Shown one piece after another: positions 1 through 10,199 of a stretch of DNA of 64,000 bases. Position 1 is the stretch's first letter. Each line of letters starts with the position of its first letter. The stretch is from the NCBI RefSeq assembly GCF_027744825.2, contig NC_071348.1, positions 16,091,563-16,155,562 on the forward strand, given 5' to 3'. The position numbers and the translations under genes are program-made. The notes beneath the pieces are model-generated. The model was given only the letters and a program-made list of their open reading frames with translations, was not told the origin of the DNA and searched no databases. The stretch is from Synchiropus splendidus (taxonomy: Eukaryota; Chordata; Actinopteri; Syngnathiformes; Callionymidae).

Positions 1-48
1 GCGACCAAAAGGAAGAAATTGTCTCTAACACCTCGATGGGTTTCATGA
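1..48 (+). CDS. 3' end of conserved Maverick ~200-aa-type protein (partial)
   Basis: The window opens inside a reading frame that runs in frame from base 1 to a TGA at 46-48, encoding 15 C-terminal residues ending in RWVS. The same tail closes the homologous gene at 42257, so this is the last piece of the gene that precedes the protease in the left Maverick copy; the rest lies outside the window. It converges with the minus-strand protease gene. Identification rests only on the match to the second copy in this window. Confidence 0.75.
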   Translation, partial: ATKRKKLSLTPRWVS

Positions 49-82
49 ATAATTACCTTGTACACGGTTATTGCCTTTTCAT

Positions 83-100
83 CAATAAAATGTTTTATTG
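83..100. promoter_or_regulatory. Candidate bidirectional poly(A) signal between convergent genes
   Basis: An inverted repeat, CAATAAAA-TG-TTTTATTG, gives AATAAA on both strands in the gap between the + strand gene ending at 48 and the - strand protease ending at 159. It could serve as the polyadenylation hexamer for both converging transcripts. In the second copy (about 42290) the plus-strand hexamer has changed to AAAGAAA while the minus-strand one is kept. Confidence 0.45.
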
Positions 101-158
101 AATTACTATAAGATTACAGATTTTCTTTTCAACACACGTACAAACAAAATAAGATTAG

Positions 159-697
159 TCACACGTTACAATAGTCATTAAAATACAGAAGAGAACAGTT
201 TTGTTGTTTCCAAGGACAGTGGGCGCATCTTTTTAGACATTGTTGATGACCTTTCACAAAGTTGTATACCATGAGGTCATTTGTTAAGGTATCGTCGCTT
301 TATAGACTTAATACTTCTTCGATAGACAACCCTCTAGCACGATGACAGAGGTAGATGACGCAGTGATGACCACATACAAACGATAGGGGGTGCTGTAGTT
401 GACCATTGTTGTACTTGATGTCGACTGAATGTTTTTTGAGAAACTTTAAAATATTTTCAGGGTAATGTGCAAAGTAGGGTCCCATTCCAAATGAGTCAAA
501 GAAAGTTGTTCTACCGTCTTCTTCGAGAGTTAAAACCAGTGCTCTCCTGGTTTATGTGCCGGATGTGTGTTGACGATGAAATATGCAGGCAGTCTGAGGG
601 GTTGTGTCAATTGAGGCAACCTGTCCGACAGCCATACACCGTAAAATGTGTCGCCCAAGAGACCTCTCAGCAGCCTCTGTAACTGGAGACTATCCAT
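159..697 (-). pseudogene. Adenain-like cysteine protease (PRO), copy 1, broken
   Basis: Homologous along its length to the intact copy at 42365-42907. The family cleaves capsid and core precursors during virion maturation. The ATG (695-697) overlaps the MCP stop. Two breaks are visible. About 4 bases are missing near 538-540, just after the His-Trp of the active site, so the frame shifts between 530-775 and 300-485. A Tyr codon has become TAA at 300-302, removing the last ~47 residues. The Asp, Gln and CGHHC nucleophile region can still be read in the second frame. Not expected to give active enzyme. Confidence 0.9.
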
Positions 698-2012
698 AAC
701 TTTTATAATAATAGTCCACCAGCACTTGTCTTTTTGCATCAATCTCCAGAATGGAATCGTAACAAGCGTACACAATCAGTGTTACGGTGTTCGGTAAGGG
801 TACTCTGAATCTCATCTCCAGTCTTAAATTCCCATTTGAGAGAGGAGAGAGAGCGTAGTTGTCGTCGGCTGGATTGAGATTAAATGCAAACAACGAATAA
901 CCGCTGCTAAAACCTTCGCGGTCAATGCTTAGAGGCAGATCCTTCAAATGTCTTCCTGTAGCTAGAATCATGTTATAAAACTCTCTGACCGCCATACCGT
1001 TATTAAACTGAGGTTGAAAAGCTTTAGCGGGGATCTGTTGGCCGTCCTAACAGAGGGCTAGATATTCAGTGTTGTAATGATGAAAATTGAACCGGGAGAG
1101 ATCTCTCCTACCGGTAAATGCCTCGTGATGTACCAACCCTAAAACCACGTATTTAGGTATTGAACCCAGAAATAAATTCTCCTGGGTGCATATTCTTGAG
1201 TTTTCTGGAATGGAGTATGTTTTTACATTGACTCGTGAGAGCGGGAAGAGAGCATTTCCTTTTAACACACCCGCTGCATGACCTATTCTCACAGCTGGCG
1301 AAACAGTGACTTTCTTCACAAACAGAGAGGCGCCAAGGATTTTCAGACGAAAGGTGGAGTCGCGGGGTCCGGTCAGGCAGAAGGCATCATTCGCTCTGGT
1401 GAGTTTAATTCTTAAATCGACAGAGTTTAATAACAGTCTCTCGCAGAAAAATATGTCGCCGTGGAGAGGACCGAGAAGATGTACTTCTCTGGATCTGCTC
1501 GTGAACTCGGCCCTCTTATTAAGACCTGCGTTGGGACCGTTTACAGTGATGATCGAGTCAACTGACCCAGTTGTGTCTTGGTAAAAAAGACCGGCGCTAA
1601 ACTGTGTTTTAAGAGTGTCGCCTGAAAAGTTGAGAAGTGTTTCAATCATAGCTCTGTACGGATGTGTGGAACTGGATTGTGAAATCATCCGATCGCCCAG
1701 AACCACATTGCACTGGTCAAAGATTGTGTTTAGAGGGTAATTGATGAGACCGACCGCTGCGTCGTTAGCCAGCGGTGTGCCATCGGCGTTAGTAATTCTT
1801 GCACGCACGTGTAGAAGGGTGTCGTTTAGGTCTAGATACTTTTCACCGTCTCCCGGTATAAAAAACTCAATAGGTCCTCCTTCGCTGATAGCGGCTACTG
1901 GTGCAATTTCAGTGTAAATTTTGTCTTTGATGGAAAGTTGCGTCATCGGGGGCGTGAATAAATCCAGTTCTGCCAATGTGCATTCAGCAGATTTCTGGTG
2001 TAGGAGTGCCAT
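690..2012 (-). pseudogene. Major capsid protein (MCP, hexon-like), copy 1, single in-frame stop
   Basis: A 440-codon frame from ATG 2010-2012 to TAG 690-692, interrupted only by a TAG at 1047-1049 (codon 322), where the second copy has CAG. It belongs to the Polinton/adintovirus double-jelly-roll MCP family, often seen in databases as proteins like nematode F54H12.2. The last ~100 codons (readable from 995) keep the conserved C-terminal part, including the LIVYACYDSILEID stretch typical of the family. The stop overlaps the protease ATG. Apart from the nonsense codon the frame is undamaged, so this is a recent loss or, less likely, a readthrough codon. Confidence 0.88.
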
Positions 2013-2032
2013 GTTACTGTATATAAGGTTTT

Positions 2033-2470
2033 TTAAAATATATCAGAGCTCCCTCTGGACTTCCTCTTGGACCGTTTGCTTCTGTCAACAGACTTCTTTC
2101 TTTTTTTGTTTGTACGTTTATTAGAGCTCTGTGTTACACATCGTCCTGGAGGGCGTCTCTTTGTCCTCCGCGATAAGACGGCTGTACCTCCTGACCCTTT
2201 CTGTCTCTGTTGATCGCTCATTCCTCTCAAGGTACGGGTGAACATATCCGTAGCTATGTTACCCACCGCTAATTTGAGATGTTGTTTCGCGATGGCAATA
2301 CCTCTTTTCAAGAGCGGTGAATCAAACCGAAACATTTTCGAGAAGATGGAACCGATGCCACGTTCGTACATAACAGGGGCACCGTAGAAACCGGGTAGAT
2401 CTCCGCCCACCTGTTTTTCATAATATTGTACAAATCTGTGAGGGTCGTCTCTTAAGCCTGCATGAACCAT
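2033..2470 (-). CDS. Basic pVI/core-like virion protein, copy 1
   Basis: Intact 145-aa frame from ATG 2468-2470. Residues 20-23 are Q-V-G-G, a candidate adenain-type (QxGG) maturation site close to the N-terminus. Residues ~35-70 contain an amphipathic or hydrophobic stretch (IGSIFSKMFRF, then GIAIAKQHLKLAVGNIA). The C-terminal third is very rich in Lys, Arg and Ser (KRTNKKRKKSVDRSKRSKRK), as expected for DNA binding or nuclear import. Position between penton-like and MCP genes and the domain order fit the membrane-active pVI or core proteins of adintoviruses; the exact equivalence is inferred. The second copy (44210-44647) has the same length and is also open. Confidence 0.6.
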   Translation of the reverse strand: MVHAGLRDDPHRFVQYYEKQVGGDLPGFYGAPVMYERGIGSIFSKMFRFDSPLLKRGIAIAKQHLKLAVGNIATDMFTRTLRGMSDQQRQKGSGGTAVLSRRTKRRPPGRCVTQSSNKRTNKKRKKSVDRSKRSKRKSRGSSDIF

Positions 2471-2559
2471 TGTGTTTGTTTACGACTTGGCCTGCAAAGA
2501 CTGGTTATCTCTCTCCGGCGTTGTGATGGTGAATGAATTTCCACATGACGATACAAGGG

Positions 2560-2566
2560 TTATATA
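2560..2566 (-). promoter_or_regulatory. TATA-like box upstream of pVI-like gene
   Basis: TATATAA read on the minus strand, about 90 bases before the pVI-like ATG and overlapping the 3' end of the penton-like gene. It is kept in the second Maverick copy near 44735, where much else has diverged. Function is inferred from position only. Confidence 0.3.
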
Positions 2567-2574
2567 ATATCCTC

Positions 2575-3516
2575 TCAAGTAACAGGTCTAAAGTATAGAG
2601 TCACCACGACCTTTCCAAAGGTAAAATTGACGGGTTTGTTAAGATTCGATTTAATTTGTATCTGAATATTTTCAATATGGTTCTTGGCCACCGGTAAATA
2701 GTAAGCAGGGTTAAAATGTTGTGTGATTATATCTGAGTAGCTACCCTTGATTTCCACAGTTCTTAAAAGCGGTGCATATGCATCCCCTACAAGCTGCGGT
2801 CTTACAACGTCGCTGTAACAGTAGAGATGGTAAAACCCCACTTTTAAATCAACTGGATGGGGCGCTCTGTAGTCGCAAAAATTTATCCAATTACCAGGCT
2901 CTACACCTAGCATGTAAGCCAAAGGCGAGTTAAAAAGCACTAGGTTCTGCCCGTCTCCTTGAAGATCAATTTTTTGCCGTGCACTGTTAAACAGGAAGCG
3001 TATGTCGTTATTGGTTTTTTTAAAGGTTTGCTCCAACTCGGTTGTAATCTGATTAATAGAGCTGTAATATCCTCCCTTAAACTTCAGTTTGGAAATATCT
3101 GTTCCCGCCGTTTTGAAATGTCGATCAACCCCTCGTGATTCGTCTTTTTTCCTCTGAGCAGAGGCGCTGGCATCGGGATCTGGAGCCCTAAGACGAGCCA
3201 TGGCTCTATGAAATTCATCTTTATACCGTCGTGTTGTGTTAGCCTCCGAATCTGATCCTCTCGGGGGAGCCGTGTTTGTGTTGGAGTCAGCTCCTCTATG
3301 GTTCGGTTTCCAGGAAAATGATGCTGTATCCTCTGGAATATTATGCCACGTGTGAGGGTATGTAATCTCCGTCAAAGCGACCTCCCATTTTCCGTTTAAA
3401 TCGATATGTTGTGCTAAATCAACGCGGAAAGTACCAATGGAGTTGTCTTTAAAAACATTTGCGCTGGCGTTTGATGGTAAAGTCACATAGAAGCCTGCGT
3501 TCTTTGAGTCGTACAT
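2575..3516 (-). CDS. Penton-like minor capsid protein, copy 1
   Basis: Intact 313-aa frame from ATG 3514-3516 to the stop at 2575. The N-terminal ~55 residues (FYVTLPSNAS...FRVDL, then WEVALTEITYPHTWHN) match the start of the Polinton/adintovirus minor capsid protein, a single-jelly-roll penton homologue forming capsid vertices. Residues ~70-120 are a low-complexity Ser/Asp/Arg-rich insert; the C-terminal half (PLAYMLGVEP, then HFNPAYYLPV, GKVVVTLYFRP) is well ordered and conserved in the second copy. It sits between the integrase and the pVI-like gene and has a TATA-like box 35-41 bases upstream. Penton assignment comes from family knowledge, not a structure. Confidence 0.75.
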   Translation of the reverse strand: MYDSKNAGFYVTLPSNASANVFKDNSIGTFRVDLAQHIDLNGKWEVALTEITYPHTWHNIPEDTASFSWKPNHRGADSNTNTAPPRGSDSEANTTRRYKDEFHRAMARLRAPDPDASASAQRKKDESRGVDRHFKTAGTDISKLKFKGGYYSSINQITTELEQTFKKTNNDIRFLFNSARQKIDLQGDGQNLVLFNSPLAYMLGVEPGNWINFCDYRAPHPVDLKVGFYHLYCYSDVVRPQLVGDAYAPLLRTVEIKGSYSDIITQHFNPAYYLPVAKNHIENIQIQIKSNLNKPVNFTFGKVVVTLYFRPVT

Positions 3517-3550
3517 GGTGATATGACGCCTGGTGTAAAGAAGGACCTTC

Positions 3551-3557
3551 TTATATA
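3551..3557 (-). promoter_or_regulatory. TATA-like box upstream of penton-like gene
   Basis: TATATAA on the minus strand, 35 bases before the penton-like ATG. It overlaps the stop codon of the integrase/chromodomain gene. Plausible core promoter, unproven. Confidence 0.35.
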
Positions 3558-4620
3558 TTTTTTATATCCGAAGCTTTTACCCAGCTGTTGAATTTTTCAG
3601 GCCAGTTCTTCCACTGGACAAAGACCTGCCTCTCTCCTTTAACGCAGCGTTCCATGAGAATCTTTTCAACGTGAAATACTTTATCCTTTACGAGTTGTAC
3701 TTTTTGTAATTCTTGATCATAAAATGACCCCTGGATGGTCTCGCCGTCGAAATCTTTCAATTTATACACAGGCGGGGTGCGATGAATACATTCAGTTATC
3801 GTAAATATCTCATCTGTAAAACTCTGCTCATACTTTTTGTCAAATACACCTCGTAGTTTTGATATCCTAACATGATCGCCCTCCTTAAATTTTGCCTTCT
3901 GCAGATCTTTCGATGGTCTAATGTAAAAATTGCAGAGTATTTTCTTTAGTTACTTCCATCGGTGTCATTTTTATACTACTGTGATAGCTGTGATTATAAC
4001 TCTTTACTAGATCCTGTAAAACCTCGATGTAACGTAATGTGTTTTTAGCCGTGAAATATCTCCACATCCGACTTTTAAGAGTGAGGTTAAATCTCTCAAC
4101 CACAGAGGCCTTAACGTCACTCGCTGTTGAAAAATGATTAATACCCTTCCTTTCCATCAAAGCCCTGAAACTCTTGTTAAAAAAATCTTTCCCATCATCC
4201 GTCTGTAGCTTTGCAGGCGTCCCGCACTCCTCCAGCACTGTTTTGAACGCCTTCATTCTCTCGATCGGAGTCTTTCTTTTTAAAACGCGTACATAGGCCC
4301 TCTTTGAAAATACATCTATAACGGTCAACAAGTAATTTTGATCGTCGTTATATCTAGCCAACGCCTGCATGTCGCATAGGTCGGCCTGGAATTGTTGAAG
4401 AGGCCTGTGAACAAATACTCTGTATCTCGGAAAGTTTACTCTGGCTGGTTTATGCAGGGTGTAGGCATCCTGTTTTGATAAAAAAATCTTTAATAGATTT
4501 AGAACTGACTGGTTTTCCAGTCTCAACCTGCACCCCTGGACGAAGGCGACTCACACCTCCAGAGGTCCCGGGGTGAAGAGGATTGTAATAAACTCTTTTA
4601 ATGATGTGTTTCACCGTCAT
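3551..4620 (-). pseudogene. Retroviral-type DDE integrase with C-terminal chromodomain, two frameshifts
   Basis: The enzyme integrates Maverick DNA into host chromosomes. Reading starts at ATG 4618-4620 with the N-terminal segment YYNPLHPGTSGG typical of Maverick integrases. A run of seven T near 4485 shifts the frame. The rve core (202-aa frame 3918-4526) holds all three catalytic acids: Asp in QADLCD, Asp in LQTDDGKDF, Glu in SVVERFNLTLKSRMW, with the DD35E-type spacing between the last two. A second frameshift near 3930 separates the core from a C-terminal part ending in a chromodomain (FHVEKILMERCVKGERQVFV, then WKNWPEKFNSW) at ~3560-3680. The active-site residues are intact, so decay may be recent. 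Confidence 0.93.
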
Positions 4621-4744
4621 GTTAAACGAGAAATGAATGAGCTGAGATCCAAATATACTTCTTAATGTTTTTTATTCCACAGGTTATGTAAGGATTCAAA
4701 CGTAATGTTATACAAAGACAGTAAAAGAGTAAAAAAAATAAACA

Positions 4745-5950
4745 TCACATACGAGGGAATCTCGTGTTTGTGACATCGCCCAGGACCGGCGTTCTATTCC
4801 AGATTCTACTTGCTGATTCCAGACGTTCAATTAGAAGATCCTCAGGCTCATGTTTGATGTATTCATTCCAGACAGTTGATTTTCGACACCTCATTTCGAG
4901 CAAGACTGTCTCAGCCGTAGCCTTCGTTCTCATTTTCCCCGGTTGTACGTCATTCAGGGTCAAGTAGTGTTGTACAGCAGGCAGAAAGTTCTTGTTACAG
5001 AGTCTCTTCATCAACGGGTGGAAATTAAGGCGGTAGAAATCATCCTCCATCTCTTCAAGACAGCTGTGTTGTAGTTGGCTGGGATGGTCTACTTGGCAAC
5101 CGTAGCAGATCTCCCTCCAATACCTGCGTATGGTTTTACCTAGTAGATGAAATACAACTGTCTTTAAAGCTTTCAAGAAGAAACCGCTTATCCATCCATC
5201 CGTGTCATCATTAGCTGGTGGTTCTTGGTCTTGAGAAGTAGTGGATAAAGCAGGCGGATGCACGTCGACAGTTTCGTTCCCGGGGCAGGCGGTTGCTGCC
5301 TTCCCTACAGGTTCCTCCTCGTCATCCACATCTTGCATTTCAGTTGCAACAGAGTCGTCTGTGTCGTCTTTGACGTCCAATGATGGACTGTCGTGTCGTT
5401 GTTAGAACCCTCGTACTTATGACCGTCAGCCGCAACGTGTTCTACCGCAGGATGTAGAGGTGACGGCGAGGAGTTGTTCATCCCGTACCCGGGGCCGCCT
5501 GTAGCAGCTCCGAGGAAGGTAGTGACGATACGTCTCGGAACACCTTCTGGCCTCATCGTTGTCTTGGACGGTCTTGTTCCAACAGGTACGTCTGCATGGT
5601 GTTGCTCTGGAAAAAATCCTCTTTATAACAGCCATCAACAAGTAGGCGGTCCAGGGTGGGGCGGTCCTAAAAGGCCAGTGCTTTTTTCAACACAAGGGCA
5701 TCATTCCATAAGCGGCTATGGTAGAAGAGACCTTCGATTTTTGGAGAAATCTCCTGGATTGTCTCACTCCAAGCATCCATCGGTATGGTTAACAGAGTAC
5801 GAAAAACACCACAATCGGAATTAATATACTCCAGGACTAAATCTTCTTCTTCTTCACCTGTGACTCCTGTTGATACTTTATGGATGGCCCTGAAGGACCA
5901 ACGTCCTGATCCTAACATTTGAATCACATCGTCTTTTGCACCTGCACGTC
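4745..5950 (-). pseudogene. Maverick accessory protein of unknown function, broken into several frames
   Basis: The longest frame (4745-5380) lacks a proper upstream ATG; its first in-frame ATG is at 5336-5338. It encodes an acidic N-terminal region (DVDDEEEP), a hydrophobic stretch (GWISGFFLKALKTVVFHLLG) and a Cys/His cluster CYGC-x3-H-x6-H-x-C that could bind zinc. Upstream frames at 5305-5556 and 5667-5950 (IQMLGSGRWSFRAIHKV; then DAWSETIQEISPKIEGLFY) appear to be earlier parts of the same gene or a neighbouring one, out of frame. Placed at the integrase end of the element, where Mavericks keep lineage-specific genes. I recall similar Cys/His proteins in fish Mavericks but know no function. 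Confidence 0.5.
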
Positions 5951-8576
5951 ACTAACATGCTGGTGCTTGACCTCGGCTTGCTTGCACCGTCACTTGAAAT
6001 TACTGCATTTAATAAAAACAAGAGAAAAGAAACGCCCTTTAAACTTGACTGTAGCTTGCTGAATAAACGCATCCAACATACGCACTGGTGGATGCATTTA
6101 GACAATCATCAGCAGGTCATTTGGTCGATGCTGAGCCAGGATAATTAATAATTTAGCGATAACTTCCTTGGAGAAACATCTCACCCGTCCAGCTGGAGTT
6201 GCTGTCCTGGCAGCTGCCTCACTGTCCAGCTCATATTTGATGTCACAGCAGTGTTTCTGTGAATGGAGATGCACTGCCAGTGTCCAGCTGAATCAGGTGT
6301 AACTGGATCACACGTCACCATCTTTGTATCTGCGGCCAATTTAAGCGCAGAAAAACAAGGCGTTTGACAAATTTTATTGATGGTAAAGGCATAAAGGGAA
6401 ATTTTAGGCGTGTTTTCCTTCTCCCATAGCTATTAATAGTAATATTGAAATGTTTATTTTTATCTTTGCTGAAGGGGACCCCACATATGACCTTGAAATG
6501 AATAAGGATCGGGCATGCTCATGATGTAACTTACTGAAATTCAGTGACCGTTTTCTCCCACCAACTTTCATCTATTTGAAAACCTGATTCCCTGTTGTAT
6601 GCTCCTCTCGTTTTTGACCTCAATCTCATTAATATATTTCAGAAACAATTCTCTTCTAGGGCTGAGTAGATTGTTGCTGAGTCAGGAGGTAGAGAAGGAA
6701 ACCTGTGAAAGTTTTTATTTTTTTATTTATTTTAGACAAAATATATGATTTGATATTGTTTTGAGAGACTATTGTACGAGCGTGACAAGCATTTCTCCAA
6801 GTAAGAGGGAGGAAACACACGATTCTCTTTTTGGGCCAGAATTCTGAGTGGCTGAATTATATTTACAGCGCTTCTGAAATTGGGAGCAAACTTTAATAGC
6901 ATGGAACGTAACCTTGGGATTCTTGACATTGGTAGGTCTTTTCATAGGCAGTGAGGAATATACTGGAGCATTAATAGAGGATGAGCATGAAAACATTTCC
7001 AGTTTGGACTAAGGTAAACATCAGTAAGACAGCAGATTTTATGAATATAAGAGGCTCAATAATAAAACTGTTTTGAATTTACACTTATGGAGTAACGATC
7101 TGCTGACCCGAGGAGACTTCCCACTCCAAACAAAATCACTTGCTGTAGTTTATCAATGATTTTTTTTTTTTTTCTTTTTAAATTTCTCCACCTCTGAAGG
7201 TCAGATTTGACTAGAGTCGTGCGTGAAGGTAAAGGTAGAGGATTTATTGTCAATTCTGCCATATGCATTACATATCAAGGATTGAAATGTGCAGCCACAT
7301 GAACGCAGAGAGATTTAAAACAAGATTCTTTAAATCAAAGTGCAGGTTCTTGAAGCCTACCCCTTTTAATTGGATGACATATGCTTTTCTCATTTTTGAC
7401 CCTATATCCTGAAAACATGAATAATAATTCACTATTGTTATGCATGATGCCTTTAAACCCTAGAGATGAGCTCTGTGCTAAAGACTTAATGCCCAAGTGG
7501 TTTCCATAATACCTCTTATGAAGACCCTCCAATATTTATAACGTACAGAACATTAAGAATCACCCGTTATAATGTACTTAAATATGTAATAATAATGTAT
7601 ATGTAATAATGTATAATCAAAAAACATGTTTTATTAGTGCATAATTTACATTTTCCCTTTGGTTTCCTTGTTTATACATTCTGTTTATAATATGCTAATG
7701 ATAATGCTAATAACAGACATATGTAGATCGTAGTTATGAGAACACAGAAGTGTAAGAGCTGTTGCCACGAAAGAGCATTACAAGGGTACTGTGCTATAAA
7801 ACGGTTATTATTCATGATGCTAATGTCGAATCAGCGTAGCATTTTTGTGTGGTCATCTTTGCTAAGTATGGAAGTCAAAAGTCGTGGGACAACCTGGGAG
7901 TAAGTTCAGGTGGTCATGGAAAAGTGGACAGGAAGTTAATATACTGTAGGATTTCACAGCTTCTATTGACTGAATTGACTGATCTGCATCTTGTGACATT
8001 TATGAGACATTTATCTGAGAAACTTAAGGGAAATCAAACATATGCAGTGGCAGGAAGTAGCAATGAAAGCAATCGTGAAGCTATTTAGTGAAATCTCGCA
8101 GAAAAGCATTTCCTCCTCCCAGAGGCTCTTTGACTGTGTGTGTGATTGCAATGGCAATGATCTTGAATCCACTTTGTGGGGACTGTCTTTCCTTATTTTA
8201 TACTGAACAACAAGCACGGCTCTATTTACTGTTTCGTTCAAATGAAACACAACATACCAGGGCCCATCACTGTGTTCTGAAACCTCCTTTGAGTTGGGTC
8301 TGTTTCAAGCACTGAGTCAATAAGCGTCATGCAATCTTGAGCTGCGTTTTTAATGTGTGCAGTTTTGGCGCGTGTTGCTCGCTCGGTGCCCAGAGAGTAC
8401 AGAGAGCTGCAGATGGTAACAGGCAGGGAGGTGGGAAACCTTGTCTCTCTTGCACCTCAGACTGTGCTGAAACCTGATTTGTAAACATGCTCACAGGAAC
8501 CATCTGCCGCTGAGTTCATGTTTTCCTCTGCATTTTTTGATTTGGGATTCTATAAATAGACAGAGAGATGAAGGAG
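5951..8576. other. Stretch without recognisable genes
   Basis: AT-rich, with frames no longer than ~85 codons that overlap on both strands and show no family motif. No tandem repeat of note apart from homopolymer runs. Probably host intergenic DNA or very old repeat remnants. Confidence 0.6.
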
Positions 8577-8760
8577 ACCACTATATGTCAAATCTGTATG
8601 ATTGATGGTCCCCCGGGAGTAATAAAACCCTCCCCTTCCGGAAGTAATAAACCCCACCCCTTTTTATATCAAAAAGAAATTAAAATAATTACCCTCCCCA
8701 TTTTTATATCAACAGGAAATGAAAATAATGAAGGTCCAAGGGGTAGCTTCACCCTTGTGT
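8577..8760. repeat. Left member of a widely spaced inverted repeat with internal short tandem units
   Basis: Starts ATGTCAAA-TCTGTAT, continues ATGGTCCCCCGG and then ~36-40 bp tandem units (C-rich, then TTTTTATATCAA, then an A-rich part). The reverse complement of 46020-46205 shows the same order of blocks. It may be a terminal inverted repeat of a large element, or one of a pair of dispersed MITE-like repeats. Confidence 0.6.
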
Positions 8761-8886
8761 GATGCAGGGGGTGGGGGTCAGCTACATCCTCACAGACGCA
8801 AGGGTCAGGCAGGGTCAGCGGGAGGGTGGGTGTGTGATGAGACACCGGGAGGATTACCTTAGGGGTGTGGGTAAAAAAAAAGGGGT

Positions 8887-9446
8887 AAAACAAAAAGAAA
8901 GAAATACTTTTAGTTTTCAGCATTAGTCAATGTTTGAACTGTTTCTGCATTGCAGGCTAAATAATCAAAACACATTAGTAGCTACAATATTATTTCGGGT
9001 TTAAACATTTTAGAAGTTATTTAACATCTTATGAAGAAGTTTTTCATTCTTGAAATATTTCTTAAAGATAAAACAGTAGAAAGAAAAAACTTCTTAGTCT
9101 TCACTAATAGTTCAAACGACGCAGCTACCCAACTCATGCACCATTTTTCAAAATGCGTTTAAACAGATAATTTGTACTTGTTTGAGAAATACTTTTAGTT
9201 TTCAGAATAGAACAAAAGAAAGAAATACTTTTAGTTTTCAGAAAATAAGGTTGAGTGAACAAGGATAAAACAAAAGAAAGAAATACTTTTAGTTTTCAGA
9301 AAATAAGGTTGAGTGAACAAGGATAAAACAAAAGAAAGAAATACTTTAGTTTTCAGCATTAGTTCAAATAACACAGCTATTCAACTCATATGAGTTTCTG
9401 TTGAATCAGTCTATTTAATTTTACACCCTGTGTGAGTTTTAAACGA
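8887..9446. repeat. A-rich flank repeat X, left copy
   Basis: Matches 30250-30755 in the same orientation, from AAAACAAAAAGAAAGAAATA to ACCCTGTGTGAGTTT. Inside are ~58-bp tandem units at ~9190-9350 built on GAAATACTTTTAGTTTTCAG; the right copy has fewer of them. The two copies bracket the 10.4-30.25 kb array, and the right copy is joined directly to a truncated exon, which marks a duplication breakpoint. Confidence 0.8.
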
Positions 9447-9637
9447 TAAAATTTTACTTACTCAGGAAATACTAAAAAAAGGGGTAAACAGCGGTGTGAC
9501 AACAGGCATTATGCCTGACTCATTCTCAGACACCGAAACATACCACATTTTACATCAGTTCCGGGGTAACCTTCGCTGTTGACCAGACCTTCCAGAACTT
9601 CATCCTCCTTTCCAAAAGGACTCCAGACTACCCATGG

Positions 9638-10199
9638 ATGCCTCTTCCTCTGCACGTCGTAGGTGAATATTTATCTATCTATCCATCTATCTATATCTAT
9701 ACAGTATACATATAAGTATATACATATATGTGTATCTATGTATTTACATTTACATATATAAGTATAATAAAAACGTTACGCCATGTTTATCACGTACCAT
9801 GTCTCTTTTCATTGACAGACGTCGTCACTCATCTGTGTGACGTTCATTTAACGCAGAGTGATACTGGTAAAAATATTGAATTATTTCATAATTCGTTGTT
9901 AATATCTCTATTATGTGTTACAACAGCCGCACTTCTATTTTTCAGATATTATCGCCTCCGCGAATAACTTCCCGGAGACGCTGATCGGCGCTGAGGAGCT
10001 TGAGCGGTTAATGCGTGTAACTTTTGAAGACGGAGATGCCCGTGCGGATCTGTCGGCTGTGAATCTGAGAGCGAGTCTTCAAGTCAGCGGCACCGAGGCT
10101 CAGAACACGCCGTGTATTATAATAATCGACAGCGAGGACGAGTTCGTCCGGGGCCGAGTACAGGAAATCGATCGAAGGGGAGTAACCAACGCTCTCTGA
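9638..10199 (+). CDS. Spliced accessory protein with SUMO-interacting-type motif, copy 1
   Basis: Proposed coding exons 9638-9662, 9819-9866 and 9946-10199, giving 108 aa. Both introns are in phase 1, with GT donors (G|GTGAAT, G|GTAAAA) and AG acceptors (TTGACAG, TTTTTCAG); the joined frame stays open. The last exon encodes a SIM-like core, IIIIDSEDE, four Ile followed by acidic residues as in SUMO-interacting motifs, and an acidic helix-like region (GAEELERLMRVTFEDGD). The frame is also open upstream of 9638, so a further 5' exon is possible. The second copy at 31685-32222 keeps every splice site. No homologous family recognised; function unknown, possibly regulatory or nuclear. Confidence 0.5.

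Larger units (their letters stand above)
1..5950. mobile_element. Maverick/Polinton (adintovirus-like) element, right half, copy 1
   Basis: Holds, in order on the minus strand from right to left, accessory gene, integrase, penton-like, pVI-like, MCP and protease, preceded by the 3' end of a + strand gene. This gene set and compact packing define Mavericks/Polintons (class Polintoviricetes; adintoviruses). PolB, ATPase and pX of this copy would lie left of the window. No terminal inverted repeat was recognised at its right limit, which I place at about 5950 only because the last readable reading frame ends there. Confidence 0.85.

Noticed and set aside
1047..1049. Stop-codon readthrough signal in MCP
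   Set aside because: No obvious readthrough context or stem-loop is apparent, and copy 2 has a sense codon, so mutation is more likely.
1306..1584. Plus-strand 92-codon frame inside MCP (also at 43494-43772)
   Set aside because: Preserved in both copies, but it is the antisense shadow of the conserved capsid coding sequence, with no independent start or regulatory evidence.
4480..4492. Programmed ribosomal frameshift at the T-run in the integrase gene
   Set aside because: The run simply has one extra T relative to the expected frame, and the gene has another frameshift further on; ordinary decay is simpler.
5951..8576. Several 60-80-codon frames on both strands
   Set aside because: They overlap each other, lack motifs and splice context, and look like chance frames in AT-rich DNA.
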